From NCBI RefSeq assembly GCF_000265365.1, contig NC_018011.1:1116001-1180000 (forward strand): a DNA stretch of 64,000 nt, in the 5' to 3' direction. Position numbers and translations under genes: made by a program. This stretch comes from Alistipes finegoldii DSM 17242. GTDB lineage: Bacteria; Bacteroidota; Bacteroidia; Bacteroidales; Rikenellaceae. A model generated the notes under the pieces. The model made no database searches. It saw nothing but the letters and a program-made list of their open reading frames with translations, and was not told the DNA's origin. Shown piece by piece: positions 25,996 through 34,676 of this stretch; the first letter of the stretch is position 1, and each line of letters starts with the position of its first letter.

Positions 25996-28278
25996 CTATT
26001 TGTATTTTTCGACTCTTGCATCCCGGATGACACCTTTCCAGTCGAGCCCGAAAGCGAAATCATATGTATTTCCTTCCGAGTCCGTATAACAAACCATATC
26101 TCTCGGAACGTCTTCATGCTGCTGTTCCACGGTTTTCATGTCTGCGGGCAATTGCATCGGCAGAAGTGCCGACGGTTCCCGCCGGCCGGAGATAATATCC
26201 AGCACGGCCTGACGCTGTACCCCGAAAGCAAGCAGTATGGCATCGGCCGAAGGTTCGAATTCGGCCGGAACGAACGGTCTGGTCGTGGAAACGACAGCCA
26301 CGACGGGCTTGTCTCCCATCTGCCGTTTCGTTCCGAGTACCCGTTTCAACTCTTCCCGGTTGGAACTCCGGACGGTTTTCCCGCGGTAACTCCGGTCGAT
26401 GGACGGTTCTTTCGGGTCCCCGCCGGCAATACTCTCGGGGCGTGCGTGGCGGGCCGTGTAGTCGCCGTATTGCAGGCTGATCGGGACATAACCGTTGCCG
26501 CCCTTTTCCCGATCGGCCGCATCGTATCCGCAGCCTCCGTCGGGTTCGTCGATAAAAACGATCGCGAAGTCGGCATTTTCGGGGCTTTCTGCCAATTCGT
26601 AATATTGTTTGACCAAAGAGGTGTCTACAGGTAGGCGGGATTGTCCGCATTCGGGCAGATATACGCTCCGGCGGGTCGATGCGGGCAGGGTTCCCGCCCG
26701 GTTTTTCAGCAGGACGACCGACCGGAGCTGCGCTTCGTAACCGGCTTGCATAAATTCCGGATTCCCGACCGTCGCTTCCGTCCGGTCCGGGTCTACATAG
26801 GGATTTTCGAACAGACCGGTCCGAAAAATATTGAGCAGCAACCTTATGGCGGAACGTTCGAACCGCTCCCGGGCAGATTTTTCGCCGAATTCGGCGGTCC
26901 ACATTCGGTAGGCTTCCAGCACGGGACCTTTGTCGTTGTTGCCGCCGAACTGGTCTACTCCGGCTTTGAGCGCTTCGTAATGCCGCTGCGGGATGCTCAA
27001 TGCCTCCACTCCCCAGCATTTGCCGTCAGCCTCCTCGATGCTGGAATAGTCGTGCGTGATGCCCCAATCCGTGCAGACGACGCCGTTGTATCCGTATCTG
27101 TTCCGCAGCAGATCGGTGACGATATATTTGCTAAAACCGTTGCCGACCTTTTTTCCCGAGGGGTCCACCCCGTGGGAAACCGTATAATAGGGCATGACGG
27201 CTGCGGCCTTTCGTGTCTTGCCGTTGAGGCGGAAAGCTCCTTCCACAAAGGGCCGGATGTGTTGCTCGAAATTTCCGCCGGGGTAAACAGTGTATTTCCC
27301 GAAGCTGAAATGGGCATCCCGTCCGCCTTCTTCCGGGCCGCCGCCCGGCCAATGTTTGACCATGGCATTGACGCTTTCATACCCCCAGCCGTCCGCAATC
27401 TCGGCAGCTCCGACGGAGGTCTGGAATCCGTCGATATAGGCCCGCGCCATATCGGTGTCCAGATCGGGGTCTTCGCCGAAGGTACCGTAGAACCGGTTCC
27501 ACCGGGGTTCGGTCGCCAGATCGATCTGCGGCGACAGCGCTGTGGCGATACCCAAGGCGCGGTATTCGGCGGATGCGATCCGTCCGAACTTTTCGACCAG
27601 TTCGGGGTCGAACGTAGCGGCCAGCCCGAGCGGACTGGGCCACAACGAAATCTTTCCTCCTGACCCTGCGTTGTATTCGGCCCAGGCTCGGGTTTCATTC
27701 CGGGGATCGGAACTGATATTGACCGGAATGCCTTGTCCGAGGCCTTCGACGAAGGCCTGCATGTTGTTGTTCCATTCGGCTGCAATGCGGGGACTTTCAA
27801 CCCGGACGACGAGCACGGCCCGGAGATTGTCGTCCCGGAGGAACTTCCGCTGTTTGTCCGAAACAGCCGAGTGGGGAAGTCCGCTTTCCCGGAGTGAGGT
27901 CCCGTTGTAGGTCGAGGACCAGTAACCTACCGAATCCGTCGGGACGGCCTGATGGGAACTGTATAACATCAATCCGGCAATCTCTTCGACGGAGAGTCGC
28001 TTTGCAAGGTCTTCCGCCCGTTCTTCCGGGGTGTACCGCCAATCTTCGTAGCAGTCGAGAATCCCGTTTCGGTTCAGGTCTTTGAAAGCGTATCCGTCGG
28101 AATATAAGATACGGACGCCGGATCCGGGGAAATAGCCCAGAGTCTGTCCTCCGTCTTGCCGAATCAGACAGTAGGTGTCATGCGGCTCGACCGTCCATTT
28201 TCGGCCGCAGGCACAGAGTATCGGCAACATAAACGCCAAAGATACTATTCGACGTACAAGATCTGTTTTTGTTGTCAT
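25996..28278 (-). CDS. GH3 glycoside hydrolase (beta-glucosidase/xylosidase type), lipoprotein
   Basis: 760 residues. N-terminal hydrophobic segment ends in a lipobox (PILCAC, Cys 22 or 24), so it is probably membrane-anchored. The GH3 N-terminal barrel has the nucleophile Asp404 in VVCTDWG and KHWPGGG upstream; the alpha/beta sandwich domain follows. An early ~40-residue segment (GNGILDCYEDW-like) recalls EF-hand-style loops seen in some Bacteroidota GH3 proteins. First gene of the leftward operon. A candidate operator lies about 80 bases upstream (28356-28377), in the gap shared with the HTCS regulator. Confidence 0.88.
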   Translation of the reverse strand: MTTKTDLVRRIVSLAFMLPILCACGRKWTVEPHDTYCLIRQDGGQTLGYFPGSGVRILYSDGYAFKDLNRNGILDCYEDWRYTPEERAEDLAKRLSVEEIAGLMLYSSHQAVPTDSVGYWSSTYNGTSLRESGLPHSAVSDKQRKFLRDDNLRAVLVVRVESPRIAAEWNNNMQAFVEGLGQGIPVNISSDPRNETRAWAEYNAGSGGKISLWPSPLGLAATFDPELVEKFGRIASAEYRALGIATALSPQIDLATEPRWNRFYGTFGEDPDLDTDMARAYIDGFQTSVGAAEIADGWGYESVNAMVKHWPGGGPEEGGRDAHFSFGKYTVYPGGNFEQHIRPFVEGAFRLNGKTRKAAAVMPYYTVSHGVDPSGKKVGNGFSKYIVTDLLRNRYGYNGVVCTDWGITHDYSSIEEADGKCWGVEALSIPQRHYEALKAGVDQFGGNNDKGPVLEAYRMWTAEFGEKSARERFERSAIRLLLNIFRTGLFENPYVDPDRTEATVGNPEFMQAGYEAQLRSVVLLKNRAGTLPASTRRSVYLPECGQSRLPVDTSLVKQYYELAESPENADFAIVFIDEPDGGCGYDAADREKGGNGYVPISLQYGDYTARHARPESIAGGDPKEPSIDRSYRGKTVRSSNREELKRVLGTKRQMGDKPVVAVVSTTRPFVPAEFEPSADAILLAFGVQRQAVLDIISGRREPSALLPMQLPADMKTVEQQHEDVPRDMVCYTDSEGNTYDFAFGLDWKGVIRDARVEKYK

Positions 28279-28355
28279 ATCGTTATCAGGGTCGGTTCGT
28301 TCTTTAGGGGACTTGGGAAAGCAGTTACAAAAGAATGGATTTTTATCGGCCGCGG

Positions 28356-28377
28356 GGTTGAATATTTTCCGGAAAGA
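28356..28377 (-). promoter_or_regulatory. Candidate shared operator, copy 1 (GH3 operon)
   Basis: On the minus strand this reads TTTCCGGAAAATATTCAACC, matching the other two copies (32708-32730 and 48001-48023) at about 17 of 22 positions and in the same orientation relative to the gene. It is followed 25 bases downstream by TTTTGT (28326-28331), a likely -7 core. The target may be the HTCS encoded divergently next door. Confidence 0.45.
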
Positions 28378-28547
28378 TTCTTTCCCGTATACGGATACCT
28401 TATTGAAATAAAGGCGAAATTGCAGTTGTCCGGACGTTTTGAGCCGTATTGCGCCGTTCTCTTTCGGCCAAATGATCGTACAATTCGGCGGGATGCAGTT
28501 GTGTTTCCCGAAAAAAATGTATACTTTAGTTTCCGAAAATACCCGTT

Positions 28548-31500
28548 ATGCATCGTCGCTTTCTTATATCCCGTTTTTTCATAGTCTGCATCGGATTTGT
28601 CCTTTCCGAGATACAGATCGTTGCTGCCGAGTCTTTTCCTCAGGTGCGTTTCACCCCGTTACCTTCCGACATTCTGCCGTCGAACGAAGTGCGCAAACTT
28701 TATCAGGATTCCGATGGATATATCTGGATTCCAACTTATAACGGATTGGCCCGCTACGATGGATACGGAGCCATCACCTACGGTATGCGTGATGTTTCGA
28801 ACGGGTTGTTCAACACGTTCGTCAATGTCGTTGCCGAGGACCATGACAAGAACCTGTGGATCGGAACCGAGCACGGCCTTTTTCGGCTCGACAAGGTTTC
28901 GGGAAACATCGTGGCCGACGAATATCCAGAGTTGGCGGATTGCAACATCGCAGTCATTCTGTGCGATACGGGCAACGGCATCTGGATCGGCGGCGACAAG
29001 GGCCTTTTCCGCAAAAATGCGCTCGACCGTAATTTTCATCCCGTCCCGATCTCCAATTCGGCGGGTCGTCCCGTCAAGGCGGTCACCTCCATCATCAAGG
29101 ATGACAAACTGAACCTGTGGATCGCCGCTTTCGATCAGGGTTTGTTGCGTTATGATATCCGTGAGGATCGCGCCTATGCTTGCGACGATGCCGTGCTGCG
29201 TAAAGCACATGTTTTGGCACGTGATGTCGCGGGTAATATCTGGGTGGGTACGTGGGGCGCCGGAGTGGTGCGGCTGGTTAATCCTCTGGCCCCGGGACCG
29301 ACCCGTTACGTGCATTATAAACACGTGCCGGGCAGAACGCACTCGCTGCTCGACGATATTATTTACGATATTGAGGAAAATCCCGAGCAGAATACCATCT
29401 GGATCGGTGGTCGCAGCGGGTTGAGCATCCTCCACGACATCGACAATCCCGATTCGTTCCAGAATTTCTTTCCCGGCGACAACGCGGGAGACCTGCCCTA
29501 TAACGAGGTGAATTCGATCCTTCGAACCCGTGACGGACTGATGTGGATCGGTTTGTTGGGTGGCGGCGTCTGCAAGGTCCAGACCAGCGGAACCAAATTC
29601 GAGTCCGATCGGCTGGAACCGATCAGAACCCGTTACAACACGAGTTCTGTTCGAAGTATGTATTACGCCGGAAACGGCGACTTCTGGTTCGGGCTGCTTG
29701 ATTTCGGCCTTATAAAATACAACATTCGAAGCGGTAAAATCGTCGATTACCACGAGCATCCCGATTTGAAGTCGCTTCCTTACACTTCGACCGTCAATAC
29801 GATCATCCGCCGCTCGACTACCGGGGAACTGTATTTCGGAACGCAAAACGCCGGTATTTGGGTGTATAACGAAACGCAGCACAAGGTTCGGCAGATCAAT
29901 CATTTCAACCAGCCGAACTTTCTGGACGACTGCGTGATTGCTCTGTGTGAGGATACGCACGGCAATCTGTGGATAGGCTCCCGGTTAGGTATTTACGTCG
30001 AATCGACAGACGGGCGTTTCCACACCGCTGCTGAATGGCTCGGATACGCTACGCCATTCGATCAGACTTATGTGTTCGACATCTGTTGCGACAAAGCAGG
30101 CGATGTCTGGATCGCTTCCAACGGTCAGGGCATTCTGCATATCCGTACGGCAGACGGAGCCTGGAGGCAGTATACACGCGACAACGGCATGATTTCCGAT
30201 CATGTCTATTGCCTGCAGGCCGACGATACGGGGTGTATCTGGGCCGGAACTTTTGCGGACGGACTTGCGGTCCGTATTCCTTCGGAAGGGAGCTTTAAGG
30301 CCGTGTCGGCTTTCCCGAATCTGGAAAACAAAGGTATCGGCAATATTGCCCGGGATGAAAACGGCCGGATGTGGATTACCACGAATAATTCGGTCTTTTC
30401 CTTTTCGCCGGACAGCCTGGGCAATCCCGAGCATATCAATACCTATATTATATCGGCCGACATGCAGTCGTTCTTCTTCAACCGAAACGCTTCGGCGCAG
30501 GTCGATTACGGACGCATTGCTTTCGGAGGATCGAATGGGCTGATGATATTCACCGGCAATCGCACGCAGCCCCACCAGACGAGACTGCCGATCGTGCTCA
30601 CAGACTTCAAGGTGCACAATCGTTCGTTACGGACCATTCCCGCACGGGAACGATCGCGCATCTCTCTCCGGGATATCGATTACACGGATGCCGTGACGCT
30701 TACGCACGACCGGAACAACTTCTTCATCGAATTCTCGATGCTCTCCTATGCCAATCCGCGCGATCATATTTTTAGATACCGGCTCGACGGATTTGATAAG
30801 GAGTATGTTACGGCCGATTCGCACCACCGTTTCGCCTCATACAGCAATCTTTCACCGGGAACCTACACATTCCGTCTGCAGGCTGCCGGGGAAAACGGCG
30901 TGTGGAGCAGCAACGAGCGGACGCTCACAGTGCGGATACTCCCCGCCCCGTGGCTTTCGTGGTGGGCCTGGACGATCTATTCCGTGCTGCTGCTGGTGCT
31001 CGCCTATGGGGTCGTGCGGTTCCTGCGCTACCGGCTCCGGCTGCGTCAGGAGGTGCAGATTTCGAAGTTGGAGCGACAAAAAACCGAAGAACTGAATCAT
31101 GCCAAATTGCAGTTTTTCACCAACGTCACTCACGAACTGATGACTCCGCTGACGATTATTCTTACTTCGCTCCAGAACTTGAACAACGGCACAGGGGACA
31201 ATCAAACTCTTTACGGTGTCATGTCGGCCAATGCGACGCGGCTGATGCGACTGATTCAGCAGATACTCGAATTCCGGAAAGTCGAGAGCGGGAATCTGAA
31301 AATCCGTGTTTCGCATGGCGATGTCGTCGGATTCGTTCGCCGGTGTGTGGAAGCTTTTGCCCCGCTTGTGGCCCGAAAGCAGCTCAAGGTCTATTTCCGT
31401 GCTTCGTCGGAACAGGTCGACGGCTGGTTCGATCCCGACAAACTCGATAAGATCGTCTACAACCTGCTGTCCAATGCGGCAAAATACACGCCCGACAAGG

Positions 31501-32681
31501 GTGAAATTATCATCCGGATCGAAACCGGAGACGACTGTTCGGTCTGCATTTCGGTCGCCAACAGCGGCGAACTGATGACCCAGCAGACTATCGACGGACT
31601 TTTTCGCCGGTTTTACGACGGCAATTACCGGAAACACCATACGATTGGAACCGGTATCGGTCTGTCGTTGGTCAAGGATCTCACCGACCTCCACCGAGGT
31701 TCAATCCGGGTGTCGAGCGACGAGCAGGACGGCAACTGTTTCCGAATCACGCTACCCATAGGTCGAGATGCTTATACCGAAGAGGAGATCGACGATGATA
31801 CCGGAGACGATGCCGCGGAAAAAAATTACGAAGGGGCCGGAGAATTCGTTCCGGTGCAGCCCGATGTGGCGATGACCGATACCCCCTCCCGCACACGCAC
31901 TGACCATACGCTGTTGGTCGTCGATGACAACGAAGAACTGCTCTTGTTGATCTCCAATCTTTTGGCGCCCTATTTCCGAATTGAAACGGCATCCGACGGA
32001 GAAGAAGCGCTTCGTATATTGTCCCGACAGCCGGTCGATCTGGTCGTTTCGGATATCATGATGCCCGGCATGGACGGTATCGAATTGTGCCGACGGATCA
32101 AGCAGACCTTCGAATACTGTCATATTCCGGTTATCCTGCTTACGGCCAAAAATGCCGACGAAAGCCGGATTGAAGGGTACAATTCGGGGGCGGACGGCTA
32201 TGTCACCAAGCCCTTCAACCTGCAGTTGCTCTACGCTCAGATTGTCAATCAACTCCGAAAATTGGAGATTCGGGGCCTGCATTTCCGCAACCAGCCGGTT
32301 TTTGAGGTGGAGAAACTGGAGTATACTTCGATGGACGAAAAGTTCATGCGTCAGGCTATGGCGTGCGTCAATGCGCATATCGACGATTGCGAATTTGCAC
32401 AGGCCGATTTTACCCGTGAAATGAATATGTCGCGAACGATTCTTACCGAAAAACTCAAATCGCTCACCGGGTTGACTCCGGCTGCATTCATCATTGACGT
32501 GCGACTGCGTGCTGCCTATCATTTGCTCGAAGAGCAGAAGAAGATGCGTATTGCCGATCTGGCCTATGCTTCCGGATTCAACGACCCGAAATATTTCAGT
32601 ACGTGCTTCAGAAAGAAATTCGGATTCTCTCCCAAGGAATTTATCGACAGACTGAACGAAAAAGGCGATAAAATCGCTTGA
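28548..32681 (+). CDS. Hybrid two-component system sensor-regulator (HTCS)
   Basis: 1377 residues. Signal peptide (about 1-25), then Reg_prop beta-propeller repeats (WIGTEHGLFRL, WIGGDKGLF and similar) to about 690, a Y_Y_Y domain (about 720-795), one membrane helix (about 800-826), HisKA with His862 in THELMTP, HATPase (N-box near 975, GTGIGLSL at 1034), receiver with Asp1169, and an AraC-type DNA-binding domain (about 1275-1377). The periplasmic part senses an oligosaccharide and the AraC part activates the glycan genes. It lies between the leftward GH3 operon and the rightward GH20 operon, and probably controls both. Confidence 0.95.
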   Translation: MHRRFLISRFFIVCIGFVLSEIQIVAAESFPQVRFTPLPSDILPSNEVRKLYQDSDGYIWIPTYNGLARYDGYGAITYGMRDVSNGLFNTFVNVVAEDHDKNLWIGTEHGLFRLDKVSGNIVADEYPELADCNIAVILCDTGNGIWIGGDKGLFRKNALDRNFHPVPISNSAGRPVKAVTSIIKDDKLNLWIAAFDQGLLRYDIREDRAYACDDAVLRKAHVLARDVAGNIWVGTWGAGVVRLVNPLAPGPTRYVHYKHVPGRTHSLLDDIIYDIEENPEQNTIWIGGRSGLSILHDIDNPDSFQNFFPGDNAGDLPYNEVNSILRTRDGLMWIGLLGGGVCKVQTSGTKFESDRLEPIRTRYNTSSVRSMYYAGNGDFWFGLLDFGLIKYNIRSGKIVDYHEHPDLKSLPYTSTVNTIIRRSTTGELYFGTQNAGIWVYNETQHKVRQINHFNQPNFLDDCVIALCEDTHGNLWIGSRLGIYVESTDGRFHTAAEWLGYATPFDQTYVFDICCDKAGDVWIASNGQGILHIRTADGAWRQYTRDNGMISDHVYCLQADDTGCIWAGTFADGLAVRIPSEGSFKAVSAFPNLENKGIGNIARDENGRMWITTNNSVFSFSPDSLGNPEHINTYIISADMQSFFFNRNASAQVDYGRIAFGGSNGLMIFTGNRTQPHQTRLPIVLTDFKVHNRSLRTIPARERSRISLRDIDYTDAVTLTHDRNNFFIEFSMLSYANPRDHIFRYRLDGFDKEYVTADSHHRFASYSNLSPGTYTFRLQAAGENGVWSSNERTLTVRILPAPWLSWWAWTIYSVLLLVLAYGVVRFLRYRLRLRQEVQISKLERQKTEELNHAKLQFFTNVTHELMTPLTIILTSLQNLNNGTGDNQTLYGVMSANATRLMRLIQQILEFRKVESGNLKIRVSHGDVVGFVRRCVEAFAPLVARKQLKVYFRASSEQVDGWFDPDKLDKIVYNLLSNAAKYTPDKGEIIIRIETGDDCSVCISVANSGELMTQQTIDGLFRRFYDGNYRKHHTIGTGIGLSLVKDLTDLHRGSIRVSSDEQDGNCFRITLPIGRDAYTEEEIDDDTGDDAAEKNYEGAGEFVPVQPDVAMTDTPSRTRTDHTLLVVDDNEELLLLISNLLAPYFRIETASDGEEALRILSRQPVDLVVSDIMMPGMDGIELCRRIKQTFEYCHIPVILLTAKNADESRIEGYNSGADGYVTKPFNLQLLYAQIVNQLRKLEIRGLHFRNQPVFEVEKLEYTSMDEKFMRQAMACVNAHIDDCEFAQADFTREMNMSRTILTEKLKSLTGLTPAAFIIDVRLRAAYHLLEEQKKMRIADLAYASGFNDPKYFSTCFRKKFGFSPKEFIDRLNEKGDKIA

Positions 32682-32707
32682 TTGTCCGCAGAAGCGGGCC
32701 TACAACC

Positions 32708-32730
32708 GTTTTTCGGTAAAAATTCGACCT
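32708..32730 (+). promoter_or_regulatory. Candidate shared operator, copy 2 (GH20 operon)
   Basis: GTTTTTCGGTAAAAATTCGACCT lies about 90 bases before the GH20 gene. It is almost identical to copy 3 upstream of susC (one gap, one mismatch). A -7-like TAGATTTTG occurs at 32765-32773. Confidence 0.5.
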
Positions 32731-32818
32731 GCATGATCCATGTCAGGAGTATTTTCGTACCCGGTAGATTTTGTCCCGGCAGAGTGGATGGAATCGGCTC
32801 AATCCATAGGATATGATT

Positions 32819-34666
32819 ATGAAACTCATTTTTGCAATCTCCATTGTCGCTCTTTCGTTCTTCGGCACTGCCTGCCGGAGATCTGTCGGCGAAATGATTC
32901 TGGTGCCGATGCCGCAGGAGGCAACCTTTACGGGAGGTTACTTTGAAACGGACAGCGCCCGATTCGTGGAGCGTGCAGGCGATGGGTACGTTGCCTGCCG
33001 AATCGATCCTTCGGCTCCGGAGATTCGTCCGGAGGGTTACCGGCTGAAAGTGACTCGCCGGGGCATTGACCTTACGGCCCTGGATTCCGCGGGACTGTTC
33101 TACGGCCGGCAGACGCTGTGCCTGTTGGCGACCGCACAGGGGATTCCCTGCGTGGAAATCATCGATAATCCCTGTTTCGGTTATCGGGGTATTCATCTCG
33201 ATGTTTCGCGGCACTTTTTCCCCGTTGAAACGATATTCCGGCTCCTCGATGAAATGGCACGGTACAAGCTTAACAAATTTCATTTCCACCTGGCGGATAA
33301 CGGCGGCTGGCGCATCAGGATCGACGCTTATCCGCTGCTGACCCGGCTGGGAGCATTCCGTACGGAGTCCGACTGGCTCGAATGGTGGAGTTACGGCGAC
33401 AGGCATTATGTACCCGAGGACACACCGGGGGCCTATGGCGGTTACTATACGAAAGAGGAAATTCGCAGAATCGTTGCCTATGCTGCCGAACGCTTCATCG
33501 AGGTGATTCCGGAAATTGAGTTCCCGGGGCACTCCGACGAGGTTTTCGCAGCTTATCCGGAGCTCTGCTGCTCGGGCCGGGCCTATACTTCCGGCGAGTT
33601 TTGCGTCGGCAATCCGCAGTCGTTGAAATTTATGGACGAGGTCCTGACCGAGGTTCTGGAGTTGTTCCCCTCGAAATACATCCATATCGGCGGCGACGAG
33701 GCCGACCGGACAGCTTGGAAGAGCTGTCCCAGATGCCGGCATCTGGCCAGGGAGTTGGGCGGAGTGGACCAGGTGCAATGCTATCTGGTCGAACACGCCG
33801 AAAAGTTTCTGGCGGAACACGGACGCACGATGATCGGATGGGATGAAATCCTGAAGAACAACCTGCGATCCACCTCTACGGTAATTTCCTACAGGGGGCA
33901 GCGAGGAGGCATCGAGGCGGCCAACCGCGGTTACGATGTGGTCATGTCGCCGGGCGAGATCCTCTATTTCGACTGGTATCAGGCCGATCCTCATACACAG
34001 CCGCGCGCGATGGGCGGTTTCTCGCCGATTCGGAAGATGTACGGTTTTCATCCCGTCCCCGATACCCCTGCAAAGGCGGCCGACAATGAATCGATAATTC
34101 GCGGTGAATTCGTTTCGCCGGATTCGGTCGAATATATCTATGACGGCGGCAAAGAGCACGTCATCGGGGTACAGGGTTGCACATGGACCGAGTTTATAGA
34201 AACGGAAAAACATTTGGAATACATGATTTTCCCGCGTTTGCTGGCAGTTTCCGAACTTGCCTGGACTCCCCGGGAGCGACGTGAGTGGAATGATTTCCGT
34301 CGTCGTATCAATGTTCATGTATCGTTGCTGCATGCGCGGGGAATCAATGCTTTTCCATTGAGCGACGACGTTGTGATTACGGCTCAGATGCTTTCCGAAG
34401 GCAAAAAGGCCCGGGTGACGCTCGACACGGAGAAATATCCCGCCGAAGTACGCTATACTTTGGACGGTACGGCCCCGGTTCCCGGATCAGACCTTTACGA
34501 CGGGCCTTTTGTCGTGAAAGCGGGGACAACCGTCCGGGCGGCGCTCTTTGTCGCAGGCAGGATGGAGGGGACCATGACGGAACTCTATGTCGATGCCCGC
34601 CGCAATGTCGATAATTACTATACTTATCTGAATACTCCCGAGGTATACGCCTCGACAGACCGTTAA
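32819..34666 (+). CDS. GH20 beta-N-acetylhexosaminidase, lipoprotein
   Basis: 615 residues from the second Met (MKLIFA), chosen because it gives a clean lipoprotein signal ending in FFGTAC (Cys19); an ATG two codons earlier is the alternative. A GH20b-like N-terminal domain precedes the barrel, which has the catalytic Asp-Glu pair at 293-294 in HIGGDEA. The C-terminus carries an extra beta-domain (about 500-615) of the chitobiase C-terminal type. Removes terminal beta-GlcNAc/GalNAc by substrate-assisted catalysis. First gene of the rightward operon. Closely similar to the GH20 at the right edge. Confidence 0.93.
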   Translation: MKLIFAISIVALSFFGTACRRSVGEMILVPMPQEATFTGGYFETDSARFVERAGDGYVACRIDPSAPEIRPEGYRLKVTRRGIDLTALDSAGLFYGRQTLCLLATAQGIPCVEIIDNPCFGYRGIHLDVSRHFFPVETIFRLLDEMARYKLNKFHFHLADNGGWRIRIDAYPLLTRLGAFRTESDWLEWWSYGDRHYVPEDTPGAYGGYYTKEEIRRIVAYAAERFIEVIPEIEFPGHSDEVFAAYPELCCSGRAYTSGEFCVGNPQSLKFMDEVLTEVLELFPSKYIHIGGDEADRTAWKSCPRCRHLARELGGVDQVQCYLVEHAEKFLAEHGRTMIGWDEILKNNLRSTSTVISYRGQRGGIEAANRGYDVVMSPGEILYFDWYQADPHTQPRAMGGFSPIRKMYGFHPVPDTPAKAADNESIIRGEFVSPDSVEYIYDGGKEHVIGVQGCTWTEFIETEKHLEYMIFPRLLAVSELAWTPRERREWNDFRRRINVHVSLLHARGINAFPLSDDVVITAQMLSEGKKARVTLDTEKYPAEVRYTLDGTAPVPGSDLYDGPFVVKAGTTVRAALFVAGRMEGTMTELYVDARRNVDNYYTYLNTPEVYASTDR

Positions 34667-34676
34667 TTGATACTTT

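Noticed and set aside
28500..28547. HTCS promoter at TATACTTTAG
   Set aside because: Close to a -7 box but two positions off the consensus and no -33 partner; not strong enough to list.
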